This document shows positions 51,062 through 62,099 of a stretch of 64,000 nucleotides of DNA, piece by piece. The notes beneath the pieces are model-generated. The model saw only the letters and a program-made list of their open reading frames with translations. It searched no databases and was not told the origin of the DNA. The position numbers were made by a program, and so were the translations under genes. Origin of the DNA: Proteles cristata cristata (lineage: Eukaryota > Chordata > Mammalia > Carnivora > Hyaenidae); contig JAESUZ010002613.1 of assembly GCA_017311185.1 (NCBI GenBank), positions 1,302,001-1,366,000 on the forward strand. Reading direction: 5' to 3'. Positions within the stretch are counted from its first letter, which is position 1. Each line of letters opens with the position of its first letter.

Positions 51062-52732
51062 ATGGAGGCTGCTTCTGCCCACCGCCCGGAGGAGTTTCAG
51101 TTCAGTGTCTTTCCGAAACTCACGTCGTGCTGGCCCACGACAGCGGGTGCTGAAGGCCACAGGGGACCCGCAGCTCTAGCCGAGATGCCATCACCATCGT
51201 CGCAGACACGCCGCAACCTGCCTAACCTGCAACGCGCCGCTCCCGCGTCAACACGGCTGGCTCCCACCAAGGACACTGCGAGTTGGAGGGGACCTCCTGG
51301 GATCGGGGCTGGGCTGCAGAACGTGGGAAACACGTGCTACGTGAACGCAGCCCTGCAGTGTCTGACCTACACACCACCCCTCGCCAGCTCGATGCTGTCC
51401 CAGGAGCACTCCCGGAGCTGTGGGAAGCACACCTCCTGTGTGCAGTGTGCTCTGCAGGCTCACGTGACCCGGGCCCTCGGCCGTCCCGCAGATGTGATCC
51501 GGCCTCCTGCCACCCTGCTCACCGCCTTCCACACCCACAGGCAGGAAGATGCCCATGAGTTTCTCATGTTCACGCTGGATGCGATGCAGCAAGCGTGGAC
51601 GCAGGAGGACAAGCCTTCGGGGCCTCGGGCTGACGGCAGCAGCCTCATCCGGCAAATCTTCGGAGGGTACTGGAGGTCGCAAATACAGTTTCTCCGCTGC
51701 CAGGGCGTTTCCAGCACTTTGGACCCTTACCTGGACATTAGCCTGGACATCAGGGCAGCTCAGAGTGTGAGCCAAGCTTTGCGGCAGTTGGTGCAGCCCG
51801 AACGGCTCGATGGGGAAAATGCCTATGGTTGTCGGACTTGTCTCGACAAGGTGCCTGCGTCCAAGACATTGACTCTGCACACATGCTCCAAGGTCCTGAT
51901 GCTCATCTTGAAACGATTCTGCCATTTCACGGGCAACAAACTGGCTCAGGAAGTCCAATATCCTGAGCGCCTGGACATGCAGCAGTACATGTGTGAGCCG
52001 AAGGCGGGGTCCAGGATTTACGTGCTCTACGCTGTCCTGGTGCACGCGGGGTGGAATTGTCAGCGCGGACATTACTTCTGTTACGTCAGAGCTGGGAATG
52101 GCCAGTGGTACAAAATGGATGATGCGAAGGTGACCGCCAGCGATGTGACTTCTGCCCTGAGCCAACAAGCCTATGTCCTCTTTTACATCCAGAAGAGTGA
52201 ATTGGAAAGAGACCGAGCGTGGGGGCCAGGCGGTGGGGAATCCACATCCCCACAGGCTGACCACGCACACAGGCGTGGGGCCCAAGGGGGGCCTGAGACA
52301 GACCCCAACATCAAGGATCCTGAGTTGGAGGATCGTGGGGAAGACACACCACGGCGACCGATCACGTTCGAAGAGTGGAGACTCCTCCAGGAAAGCCGCC
52401 GTCCCAGGTCTGAATTCAACCTCAGGAAGATAGAATCGGCTCTTCCCGCCCATGCCGTCTTAATTCACCAGTCCAAATACAGAGAGGAGGGGGGAAGGAA
52501 CCTCGTGAACAGACCCTCGACCGACTCAACAATTCAGCCGGGAACATCCCGCCTCACGGGGCAACAGACGATGGCCAAGTCTCCCGTCTCGCAGGCAGAG
52601 CCAGAGCTCCCAAGAGGAAGAGCAGGAAGGGCCAGGGCTCTCGGGAAGCAGTCCAGGGACCTCGCTACAGGCTTTGACATATGTGCCTCTACACGTGCAG
52701 ACTCACCGACACTCCCTCAGAGTCCCTTGTAA
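51062..52732 (+). CDS. USP17L: USP17-like deubiquitinase B, altered C-terminus
   Basis: Second intronless USP17 family gene, 556 residues. Catalytic Cys92, His337 and Asp353 and the CxxC at 257/260 are kept, so the protease domain should be functional. Up to residue 477 it differs from copy A at 14 residues, for example R207Q, H211L, R256G, C303R and K393E. Then one base is missing in a G/A run near 52488-52496 (GAGGGGGGAAGG, against GAGGGGGCAAAGG in A). The frame shifts, and the last ~79 residues, which lack the RARAPKRKNRK stretch, come from another frame. Copy A's frame resembles human family tails, so B is the changed one. AATAAA at 53065-53070 is a possible polyadenylation signal. Confidence 0.92.
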   Translation: MEAASAHRPEEFQFSVFPKLTSCWPTTAGAEGHRGPAALAEMPSPSSQTRRNLPNLQRAAPASTRLAPTKDTASWRGPPGIGAGLQNVGNTCYVNAALQCLTYTPPLASSMLSQEHSRSCGKHTSCVQCALQAHVTRALGRPADVIRPPATLLTAFHTHRQEDAHEFLMFTLDAMQQAWTQEDKPSGPRADGSSLIRQIFGGYWRSQIQFLRCQGVSSTLDPYLDISLDIRAAQSVSQALRQLVQPERLDGENAYGCRTCLDKVPASKTLTLHTCSKVLMLILKRFCHFTGNKLAQEVQYPERLDMQQYMCEPKAGSRIYVLYAVLVHAGWNCQRGHYFCYVRAGNGQWYKMDDAKVTASDVTSALSQQAYVLFYIQKSELERDRAWGPGGGESTSPQADHAHRRGAQGGPETDPNIKDPELEDRGEDTPRRPITFEEWRLLQESRRPRSEFNLRKIESALPAHAVLIHQSKYREEGGRNLVNRPSTDSTIQPGTSRLTGQQTMAKSPVSQAEPELPRGRAGRARALGKQSRDLATGFDICASTRADSPTLPQSPL

Positions 52733-53990
52733 GGCATATTTTGTGTGTTGTGAGTGTGTGGTTGTCTATGCTGATGTTATTGGAGAGGTTTGATTTATGG
52801 CTCGTTATTTGGAGGATATCTGTCCTCCGTGAGCACTGAGAATCATCGGGCACCATCTGATCCTGAGAAGGTCAGAGGAAGTGGCCAATCAGGCATGAAG
52901 GTGGAAAGAAGGCAGAGCATCTGGAGTTCCTGTGAAAATACCTGACACTCAGGGTCCAATTATCCCATTCCTTACTGTCTATTTTTGAAGTGCATGTGTC
53001 CAAACATAGCATGTGTGAACTCTCGGTGTTATCCAAACATTCACCAACAGGAGAAGGAGTTGGAAATAAACTCAGTGCTTACACACAGAGACATGGAAAA
53101 TGACCAGGGAACTGATAAACTAAAGCTCTATGTGGAAGCAGACAGACTTTTCAGAAACATTTTGTGTCAGAAGGAGAGGAGCAGAATGAAACTGTAATTC
53201 ATAACTGTGCAATGCTTTTAGTTACATAAATAGTATATCTTGTAAAGTGTACAGAGGTCGATGTGAACATTGGCTAATTACCTGTGAGTGGCAAACAGTA
53301 AATAGATGCTTAGTTTTCAGGAGATAAGTGGGTGGAGCCTTGTTAGACCAAGTTCATTAAATTAGGTTCCCTTAGTGATCCCCCTCCCATGGGACTGCAG
53401 AGAAGCTGGTGAAAAGGAACCTTCTCCCACCCATAATCGCTTCAGCCACCAAAAAGCTATACCTTATATGTCAGAGTTTGCTCCCATCCCCTATCTACAG
53501 TTTTCTCCACATGGGAGGAGGCATAGTGATTTCAAGTCAGTTGCATTATATTCTTGGTCTTCGGTTGTACACCTCAGAGAAACAGCCTCACGTGGACACC
53601 TTGGTAGTGATGTGGTATTTAAGGACAGGGTATGGATGGTTGCTCTAAGTCTCAATTCTATATCTTAGGAGAGAGACTAACTAAGTACACTGCTTAATGG
53701 GAATTAGTGTATGATCCTTAAATCTCTCCTATGTGAAGGGGACCATATAGGAGCAATCTGGTCATTTGCCAATGGCATGAATGGTAAATACTGTTTTTCT
53801 CAGTTTCCATTAAATATACATTTGTCACACTTTGTAGAAACAAATGTCAGTATTTGAATTTTGTACGGGAAATCACATTTAATTCTAGATTTTCAAATAT
53901 CCTAAAAAATAGAGGAAAAATATATTTTCCTTAATATCTTTTTAAAATTAATTTGTGCATATCTATTGTTGTAGTGATTTATTTAAACAT
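52733..53990. other. 3' flank of USP17L-B and spacer
   Basis: Diverged similarity to the USP17L-A flank ends near 53000. Beyond that lies AT-rich DNA with no recognised gene. Confidence 0.45.
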
Positions 53991-53994
53991 TAAA

Positions 53995-54186
53995 TAAAAT
54001 GTTTAAATAAACAGTGAGACAGAGAAAGAGCGTGAGCTGGGGAGAGGCAGAGAGAGGGAGACACAATATCCAGAGCAGTCTCCAGGCACTCAACAGTCAG
54101 CACAGAACCCAACACTAGCTCGAATCCATGAACCATGAGATCATGACCTGAGTAGACTCAACCGACTGAGGTACCCAGGAACTCCT
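53995..54186 (-). mobile_element. SINEC-type SINE, old
   Basis: Reverse diverged SINE, GA-rich start, ending ...CGACTGAGGTACCCAGGAACTCC. Confidence 0.75.
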
Positions 54187-54189
54187 ATA

Positions 54190-54392
54190 TTTTAAAATTT
54201 TAGATCCAGGTTAGTTAACATTTACCGTAGTCTTGGTTTCAGGAATAGAATTTAGGGCTTCATCACTTACGAGTAACACCGAGTGCTAATCCACACAAGG
54301 GCCCGCCATAATGCTCATTACAAATTTAGCCCAATCCTCTCCACACCTCCCCTCTAGCAACCCTCACTTTGTCCTCTATAGTTAAGTGTTCT
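54190..54392 (-). mobile_element. LINE-1 3' UTR, reverse
   Basis: Same L1 3' UTR region as at 25935-26150 (AACACCGAGTGCTAATC and CAACCCTCACTTTGTCCTC), decayed. Confidence 0.75.
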
Positions 54393-54394
54393 CC

Positions 54395-54628
54395 TGGGAC
54401 ACCGGGGTGGGCAGTCACTAATGACTCTGATTTCAGCTCAGCTCATGATCTCAGGGATCCAGAGTTTAAGTCCTGAGTTGGGCTCAATGCAGACAGCTCA
54501 GAAACTGGACCCTGCTTTGGATTCTGTGTCTCCCCCTCTCTATGCCACTCCCTGTTCAAGCTCTGTACCACTCTACTATCTCTCTGTCTCTCTATCGCTC
54601 AAACATAAACATTAAACAAAAAATTTTT
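54395..54628 (+). mobile_element. SINEC-type SINE, old
   Basis: Diverged head GGGACACCGGGGTGGGCAGT, CT-rich part and A-rich tail. Confidence 0.75.
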
Positions 54629-54629
54629 T

Positions 54630-55690
54630 AAGATCTCCTATGGCGTGTCTTCCTCTGTGATTTTCTCTGCTTTTATTTATTCTTCCCTTGTCCTAATTTC
54701 ATCTATTTTGTTTTTTTATTCCACATAAGAGAGATGATATGGCACTTTTTAATTGAAAGAGTTCAACAGGGATAAATGGATGTAAGATCTTGAGAGACCT
54801 TAACAAATGAAATCCATTTTCACTGTTGATTTGATTCTACATTGGGCAGAATCTTGGGTAAAATACAAACAGTGTATGCGCACCTGAGCCATGAAGGGAA
54901 AAGTCATAGAAAAATAACCACGCTAGGTCATCCTGTAGAAATTTTGGGATTCAACCTTCTCTTCCTGGATTGACATCTGTATCACATGCACGCACGGACA
55001 CTATTTGAGCTGGATCCCATGAAGGTCTCCTTAAGCATCCATTCAGCTCCCTGTACGACTATGGCCAGCACCTCCTGGCTGAGCTCTGACATGGGTTCCA
55101 CCCACACCTGAGGAAGTCCACACACCTGGCTTTGCAATCCATAGGGGACGTCACAAGAGGGAGTCTTGCACGTTGCTCTCTGACCAGCAGGGGGCGGCAC
55201 TGGCCAGCACCGGCATTACATAGACTTCCAGGAGGACCTGATGTTGTGCAGTTGCTCAGGCAGGCAGCCAGGTCTGAGTCTCCATGTCTTGCGCTGCAGC
55301 CTGAGTATTTCCTGGGGGCATAAAGGCGACGGTGAACATTTACACGAGGTCTGGTGGGTCTAGCATTCCCTCCCTGTGACTCTTAATTTTGGCCGTGCTG
55401 GGTCCTAGACCCTGAGCTAAAATAGAGAACACTGAGTTGCTCAGGCCACTGGTAATAATATGTTTTCCAGTGATTCCAGGAACTTTTCTTTCAAAATATA
55501 AATCCACTTCAGTCAAGATATTAAATTTAAAGATGCTGACCATTAACAAACAAGATTGCATGTAGGAAAACCAGTAGATGCCCTCACTCAGGGTGATGTT
55601 GCAGCAATTCTAGCAATAGGAACAGTGTTATTTGGGCCCACGTATCCAGCTCACCTAAACAGGATTTCTCAAGGAAATCTTAACTCCTAG
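54630..55690. other. Spacer, unrecognised, with a CTCF-like site
   Basis: No gene is recognised. CpG frequency rises near 55.14-55.32 kb around the CTCF-like motif. Confidence 0.4.
55183..55200 (+). promoter_or_regulatory. CTCF-like binding motif
   Basis: ACCAGCAGGGGGCGGCAC fits the CTCF core CCASYAGRKGGCRS at every position. It lies between USP17L-B and the inverted FAM90A copy. Binding is not shown by sequence. Confidence 0.6.
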
Positions 55691-57365
55691 ATCTTACCCT
55701 TCAAGTAGAAGGGTGTTAATGAGGCTACAGAAAAGGCAATATGGGGTGAGGCGCAAGAAGGTGGAACAGCATGGAAGTTTTTATTGCGTCTCGGGTCCAT
55801 GGAATACAGCCAGATCAACACTACACCATCCTGAACGCCTAGAAAGCGATTTGAGGATACACAGCAATCTGCAGAACCTGAACCACAGAACTCCGCCGGT
55901 ACGCAGCATGGAGACATGAACTGAGGGAGAGAGAAGCCACGGAGAGCAGGGAGCTGGTGGTGCTTGCGGAATGAGGGTGGGGAGGGGGAGAGCACGGGAC
56001 CCCCCCGCCCCCGGAAAGGCCGCCGGAGAGAAAGTGGAAAAACAGAAAGGGTTGCGCGGACTGAGGTAACAAGGCAGAAAGGAGAGCGTTAAGTCCCACG
56101 AAGGCTGTCAACAGGGCAGCGGAGTCCGCGCCTCTGCAGCTGGATACGTGCGGAGCTCTGGCGGGAAGGGCGAGGGGTCCCCGCGCCACACCGGAGAGGC
56201 GGTTCCGCTGCAGGCAGCGCAGCGGGTAGAGTCCGCCTGGCCCCCCTGCAAGTGTCGCGGTGGATCCCGAACACCCCCATTCGCTGGTGTGGGACGAGGG
56301 TGTTGGGGGAAGCTGGTGGCAGAGGAGTGCTGGGATTTCCCACAATCCCTGAGGCGCTGCTGCTACGGGAGCCTGTGAGCTTTTCCGGGGCCGGGCTGGC
56401 ACGCGGTTGCAGTCTCTGGGCGTTGGCAGCAGCACGGTCCCCAGGACGTTCCTGGGTGCGGCCAGCACCCGACCACTGCTCAGTGACACCCTGCCGCAGA
56501 GGGTCACAAGGGTCAAAGCCGCAGTCCGTCAGGAGTGAGGTGTTGGGGAAAACGGCCGCATCGGAGATAAAACTCAGGAGGGAGGTGCCGCCTGGCAACG
56601 TGACAGTATGATTACGGACAGTGTAAAAGCGGAGAGTGGACCCAAGCCAGAAACAAAGGACAGGTGTGCGACTGCTAGACGGGGAAAGCATAGTGATGAC
56701 TGGAAATCTGGGTGACGCCATTGACACCCATCCCGCGCATGCGCACACACACCTACAAGCGCCACAGCAATCCTCCCCGGTAGCCTCAGCAGCGCCATCT
56801 CGTGGAACGTGGAGCAGTTACATTAAGTCCAGCCCAACTGGGCTGAACAACACAAGGCTCTCTGCCTAATTACTTTATGGATCTTAAAGTGCCTTCTAGT
56901 TTGACTTCTAGGGGAAAACGATGTAATGTCAATCGTATTTCAGTCTGTTGACTGGTCCACTTACTCAGTTTACCTTTTTTTCCATATCTTTGCTTTCTCT
57001 TCAACACAGAAATAAAAATTTCATTTTTATTTTTCAATGTGTATTAAAATAATTTTCTCTAAAATTTCCTACAATGTATTTTATTTTTTGTAAATTTTTC
57101 AAATTTTACTTCCATCATTTCATTTTAGTCTGTTTCATTGATTCATTTATTTATTTTTTCAAATTTTCAAACATTTTCCTTTCCCCCCCCATTTGATTTC
57201 TCTAATCTATCAAGCTCCTTTCAACAACCAAACCAAGACACACCTAGCATCTATTATCATTTATTTGATGTGTGTGTGTGTGTGTGTGTGTTGTTTCTAA
57301 TGTTTTAATTTTATTTTTTTTACCTCATTAGTTCCTTTTCTTCCTTCAAAATGATGAAATGATAT
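55690..57365 (+). mobile_element. LINE-1 5' UTR (promoter) ending at the ORF1 start, rest missing
   Basis: This CpG-rich block looks like a host CpG island, but its order fits a carnivore L1 5' end: an entry segment with ACCTGAACCACAGAAC (about 55878), a GC-rich promoter with an NRF1-type GCGCATGCGC (56735-56744), a long T-rich tract (56970-57200), the CAACCAAACCAAGACACACC segment (about 57223) and then TTCCTTCAAAATGATGAAA (57343-57361) at the expected ORF1 start. Sequence breaks off within about 20 bp of that ATG. There is no ORF1 or ORF2. The family call rests on memory of L1 structure. Confidence 0.7.
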
Positions 57366-57417
57366 TTAGGGAAAGAGCCATATTATTATGGCTTTAGCAG
57401 ATGTAATAGAATAGAGC

Positions 57418-57965
57418 AGCGTGCAGGGCCTGAGTCAGGGGCCGGGGAAAGGGAATAGCCTCTGTCTCCAGTCACAGAGATTGTCTGGATAGAGTTTGGG
57501 GTGGAGCTCACCCTGTGGCTTCCATGCTTCCCTCTTCATGAACGTGACATTGGATGGCCAACAGGTAGTTGCTCTGCTTTCTAGTAGCACACCTCTGCAG
57601 AGACAGAGGGCAGCAACCCCGAAGAACTGCTCTGTAGGGGAAAGGAGCAGGCATGGTTCTTCCTGACGAAGCAAATCTTCTCTACAGACCTCTGGGGTAT
57701 CCCTTGGTCTTCCTCAGAGTTTGTCACGAGGGTCAGAAGAAAGATAGCCAGTTCCTAAGGAGACATTTTGATCACCCCGTGCATGGCATGTCCAACATTG
57801 CTGTTTCCTAAAATCCTATGGAAGGCAGCAGCTCCCCAGCGCTGGTCTCCAAAAGGCAACCCAAATGTGCATCTCTTGAAGTAGCATTCCGACATATGCA
57901 TGTATGAAACCTCGGATCCCATTATGGGCCAGAGAGAGACTGAGGCTGCATGCAGGGCACATTGG
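57418..57965 (-). repeat. Inverted fragment of the USP17L upstream unit
   Basis: The reverse complement matches 46470-47010 (TTCCATAGGATTTTAGGAAA, CAGCAATGTTGGACATGCCA and the GAAGCATGGAAGCCACAGGG end). It is the most diverged of the three copies, and no USP17L coding follows it. Confidence 0.85.
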
Positions 57966-57989
57966 AGGTACACAGGATCACCGGGAAAT

Positions 57990-58192
57990 ATTTTTAGTGT
58001 TTAGGTATTGATTCTTTGGGTGGGGAGAGAGGGAATGAGTTGGGGAGGGGCAGAGTGAGAGACACAGAGACAGAGAGAGAATCCCAAGCAGGCTCTCCAC
58101 TGTCAGACACGGGGCTTGAACTCATGAACCATGTGATCATGACCTGAAGTCAGGAGTTAGATGCTTAACCGAATGAGCTACCCAGGTGCCCA
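57990..58192 (-). mobile_element. SINEC-type SINE, old
   Basis: Reverse diverged SINE ending GAGCTACCCAGGTGCCC. Confidence 0.8.
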
Positions 58193-58194
58193 AT

Positions 58195-58960
58195 CACATG
58201 GAGATAATTTTAATAAGCATGTGTTTACGTACTCCAACTGGGTTTGCCTGAGATTCTGAATGTCTATGAAGACATATGTCCTATCGAGCTCTTCTTTCCT
58301 GACAGGTAATTAAGTTTTGACAAAGTAAATAATTATAAATAATCTTAAAGCTGAGGAAAAAACCACTCACATTATGTACTCTCTATAGAAATTTTATTAA
58401 ATATGGAAAAAAGAAACATAACTTCATGTTAACACTTAATAACAAAAATGAAGAAAGTAGGTAATATATTCCCCATTACAATTTGCATAAAAATACCATC
58501 AGAGAGCCTACCAAATTTCATCTCTACTTCAAATTGGCAGGGTCAGCAGTTGGATCCTTTATTCAGAGTCTCCAAATTAGACATTTGCAAATCAGAAACA
58601 TTTGATTTCATAGGTTATGTTTACATTCAGGCTTACAACTTATTCCTCTAATTTCACTAAATTTCTTAACTATGCACTTAAATAAAATAAGCTGTACACC
58701 CGTGTTGATAAATATCATGTGAAATAGAACACATATTACCTAAAGAAAAAGTGTGTACTATGTTGGGGGAAAGGATGTATGCATACATGCAATACACGTG
58801 TGATATCGAAATATGATCAGGGCTCCAATTCTGTATATCGAGCCCAACAGGGGAATTGCTAATTCGCCATAAATAGCCAAACCTGAAACGTGTTTTCAAT
58901 TAAACACTCGCCTCCTAAGGACACCAAGTTGGAGCTCAAGACCCAGAGGCCTTCAGGTAT
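58195..58960. other. AT-rich spacer after FAM90A-like gene 2
   Basis: No gene is recognised. It shows no clear similarity to the 3' flank of FAM90A gene 1, so the duplication border lies near the stop codon of gene 2. Confidence 0.45.
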
Positions 58961-58964
58961 CTCA

Positions 58965-61405
58965 CTACCAATCACACTTATCCGAGGATGAGGAAATTTG
59001 TAGGTGATCAAAGAGGACACTCAATGAGATGCACACACAGGGTCCGTCAGGCTTGTTTGTGACAGGCGGGTCCTGACCAGGGTGGGGTGGCCTCTTAGGA
59101 GGTGGCAGTGAGATGCCTGCTAGGAACCTGGAGCTCCAGCCACCTGTATCCAGTTGCCTGAAGACTATTTGGGGCGGCTGGTCAGGAGCCTGCTGACACG
59201 GTGCACACGGGGACACGGTCCATGTCTGGAGAGTGTCCAGGTGAGGTCTGGGAAGTGGTGGCTGGAATTCCATGCTTTGCCTGGAGGCAGGTTTCTTCTG
59301 GGTCATGTGGGCTGAGCCTGTGTGTCCACAGGCACTTCCTCTTGCTGGACGACACAGACTCTGACCAAGCCACACATGGGTGCTCCCTATGCTCCAGTAG
59401 GGTTGGTGGAAGGGGCTCCATCGCGGTTTCTTTGGAGGGTTCTGGCACATCTCGTCGGGGATCGGGGCCCATCTCTTGGCTGGTGCCTGCATGTGGGGCT
59501 GGGCGACGGGAGCCCGTCGGGTTGCGGGAGGAGGAGACTCGACCTCAGGACGTTTGGCTGGTGCCTGGACGTGGCCAAGGCCATGCGCCTTGGAGACGGC
59601 CTGCGGATCCTCACGGGAGGCCCATCGAGGCCTGTGTACAGTCGGCTGGACGACGAGGCCGGGATCCCGGGCAGAGTGTTGGCGTGCCGGGGCAGGCGGC
59701 TCAGGGGCCCCCACACCCGGGGCATCACGGCGTCCAGCAGTTGGCCAGGTGCTCGCCCCGCGTCTCCCGACAGAAGCCGACGGGGACAGCTGGGTCGGTA
59801 CGGGGTTCCTGCTAGGAGGCTCACCCGGGACTGCTTGTGGCTCTGAGACACATGCCCTCTTGGTGGTGTACACGGGCATCGGCCTGTGTGGATGCTGTGG
59901 GGACACACAAGGCACAGACAACAGTCGTTAGTTTTGCCTCACCGCCAAGGACACACTCACGGCCAGCACAGCAAGCAAAGAAACAGAAACGCCAAGACCA
60001 TAGGCCATGCCCAAGCTCTGGGACAGACAGAGAAGGATTCCATTGGCAGAGGAAGAGGTCCTCCAGCTCAGTGCCGATGGGAAATCAACACTGGGCAGGA
60101 TCGCCTGGATGCTTCGATTCCATCAGAGGGACTACAGGCTACGGTCTCCAACATGTGTGCCTCCGGAAGTGGACCAGCACTTCCATTCAGGCTTCTAGGG
60201 AAAGTACAGAAATCGTGCTGGTTGGGATTCACTATGGAGGCTAGTGAGTTCCAGGGCCAATTTGGGAGTGTGTGTCACAAAAAAGGATGCCTGTTCTTCC
60301 AGAGAGGGATCTAGGTGTTGGAAGAGTGTCTTGATTTAATGTACACACCCTCACCAGCCACACAGTTAGAACACATACAAGGGATCCTGCAGAAGCAAGG
60401 ACATAGGAAAAGTGGGCGGAAAGGACCCGCAGGGAAATCACCTTGGTCAGAATCGAAGTCCAAACCCATCTGCTCCCAGGTGGGCAATGAACCCCATCAC
60501 TGTGCCAGAGAGAGACAAAAGCAGGAACAGAGGACACTCACCTTCACATAGTCACAGGATTCTGTAGATTCCTGCCAGGATCGCTGCTGTCTTCCTGGGG
60601 GTCTCCTGGGGAATCTCTGGAGCAGCCCTTTCCTCTGCTGAGTTTCTTGCCCACAAAACAAAGCATGGGAAGTAGAAGGAGCTGCATTTCGTGTCTTCCA
60701 TAACCTTCGTTGCTCCAGATTCTCCCTCGGCTTCCTGGAATCCATGGCCTGGGGAGCCAGGAACCCATCCCAGTGCTTAGTGGGGCACCAGCTGCTTGAT
60801 GCTTTGTGCCCAAAGGCTCTATAGTGCTTAAATTTTACCTGTGTGAAGAACAGTGGAGGGGCTCAGTGAATGAGAACAAACCACAATCCAACTACAAAGA
60901 ACAAGAGAAGGATATATTCTTAGAATGGAAGATTGGTCCTTGACACAGTACATCATATATGACCCTTGAGCTTCGGTATATTTAATATCATAGAATGCTA
61001 CCCAGACCTCTGTGGAGTAGAGACCACTGGAGGCATCAGAGATTTCAGACTGCATAGAATGAGCCACATGGAAAGATTTGGACAAACACCAGCTTAGAGC
61101 TGACCATAAAGACTGATCCCCAGATCTGAAGATCCTAGTGAGCCTGCTGGGGAGATTCCAAGGCAGACCATCCTTGGCTAGGAAAAGACAACTGACTTAG
61201 GGACACAGAGCTTGTCATGGGTGATAGCCATCTCTAGAGTTGTGGCTCACCACTTGCTTCACCACACCTTCAAGGACCCACTTACCTTACGATCCTCCTC
61301 CACTGGCCTGGGATTCCAGCGTGCCATGGGGACCCTATGTTGCTTCTTCCATTTTGGGGTATTCAAGGGTCTGTGACATTCCTGACTGGTGTGACCTCTT
61401 GCCAT
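58965..61405 (-). CDS. FAM90A: FAM90A-like protein with lost zinc knuckle and fused exons (gene 2)
   Basis: Inverted second copy. On the minus strand: coding exon 1 61405-61286 (MARGHTSQ..., donor GTAAGT), a fused exon 60838-60542 and exon 4 59894-58965. These join in phase 0 to 448 codons plus stop with no internal stop. The fused exon is 297 nt. A deletion of roughly 450 bp removed the end of exon 2 and most of intron 2, and the old exon 3 acceptor reads GTGG, so the remaining intron DNA is coding. In the knuckle C43 is F and C46 is Y, while H51 and C58 remain. Exon 4 keeps VFRRL/VFRQL-like and WSS blocks, but the acidic tail is replaced by DKCDW. It may make a changed protein, or it may be a pseudogene still open by chance. 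Its promoter has a true TATA box. Confidence 0.72.
60542..60838 (-). CDS. FAM90A: Fused exon 2/3 of FAM90A-like gene 2
   Basis: Begins after an intact CACACAG acceptor and ends at GTGAGT. 99 codons: changed knuckle, then a stretch from former intron 2 (about 20 codons ending near TSHALFCG), then the exon 3 segment ending STESCDYVK. Confidence 0.72.
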
Positions 61406-62099
61406 CTGCCCCACCTCCTTGAAGGGTCAAGTCAGCCTTCCTTGGATAGAGGTTATTGGATTTACTATGTCAAAAGAGAAAGGATTGTCATAGTCACACA
61501 GATACATGACTCTTTCATATGCTGCTTCTAACAGCAGGCATGAGGGGGCGTCATGACCACCAGGTCAAATATAGTCCTCACCCTGCATGACCTAACCCTC
61601 CTGCATTTCTACACAGTCTCTTGAGGATCCATCCCCAGCACGGGAGCCTTAGGGAAGGCAGGGGACGTGGTCTTGAATGACTCATTGGAGAGATTTTCAA
61701 GAAGTCTCTCAAATGTACTCTGGGAGCAAAGCCACAGGAAATGATGCCCCAACTTACACTGGAATCAAGGTTATGACAATACTACCTGCCCCACAGAGAG
61801 CTGACTGTGGAAAAGGAAGTATTCCTGCCACTTAAAAATCTAAACTACCCATTTGACACAAAAGGAAGCCATTTTCAAATACGAATTCACTTCCAAAAAC
61901 CTAGTAACCCTTCTACCTTATTGGAAGCTGGCCAGGTGAGCGTCTGAACTCTTATTTATGGTTTCCTTCCAACTGCTCCCCCACCCCCAATGAACTCACT
62001 TGTTCCCCATGGGACAGGAATATCTGAAATTCGGTAAACAGGTAAATTCTTTAGGCTTTGAGGACCCGCTCCATTTTGGTGCTGTCGCTGCTCCTGCAC

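Larger units (their letters stand above)
46740..52690 (+). repeat. Duplicated USP17L unit, copy B
   Basis: Partner of 31090-37230. A further 5' stretch (46470-46990) has a third, inverted, more diverged copy at 57418-57965. Confidence 0.9.

Noticed and set aside
55839..56748. 225- and 219-codon minus-strand frames in a CpG-rich block, looking like a new gene
   Set aside because: The block fits the L1 5' UTR, and the frames lack motifs and splice support.
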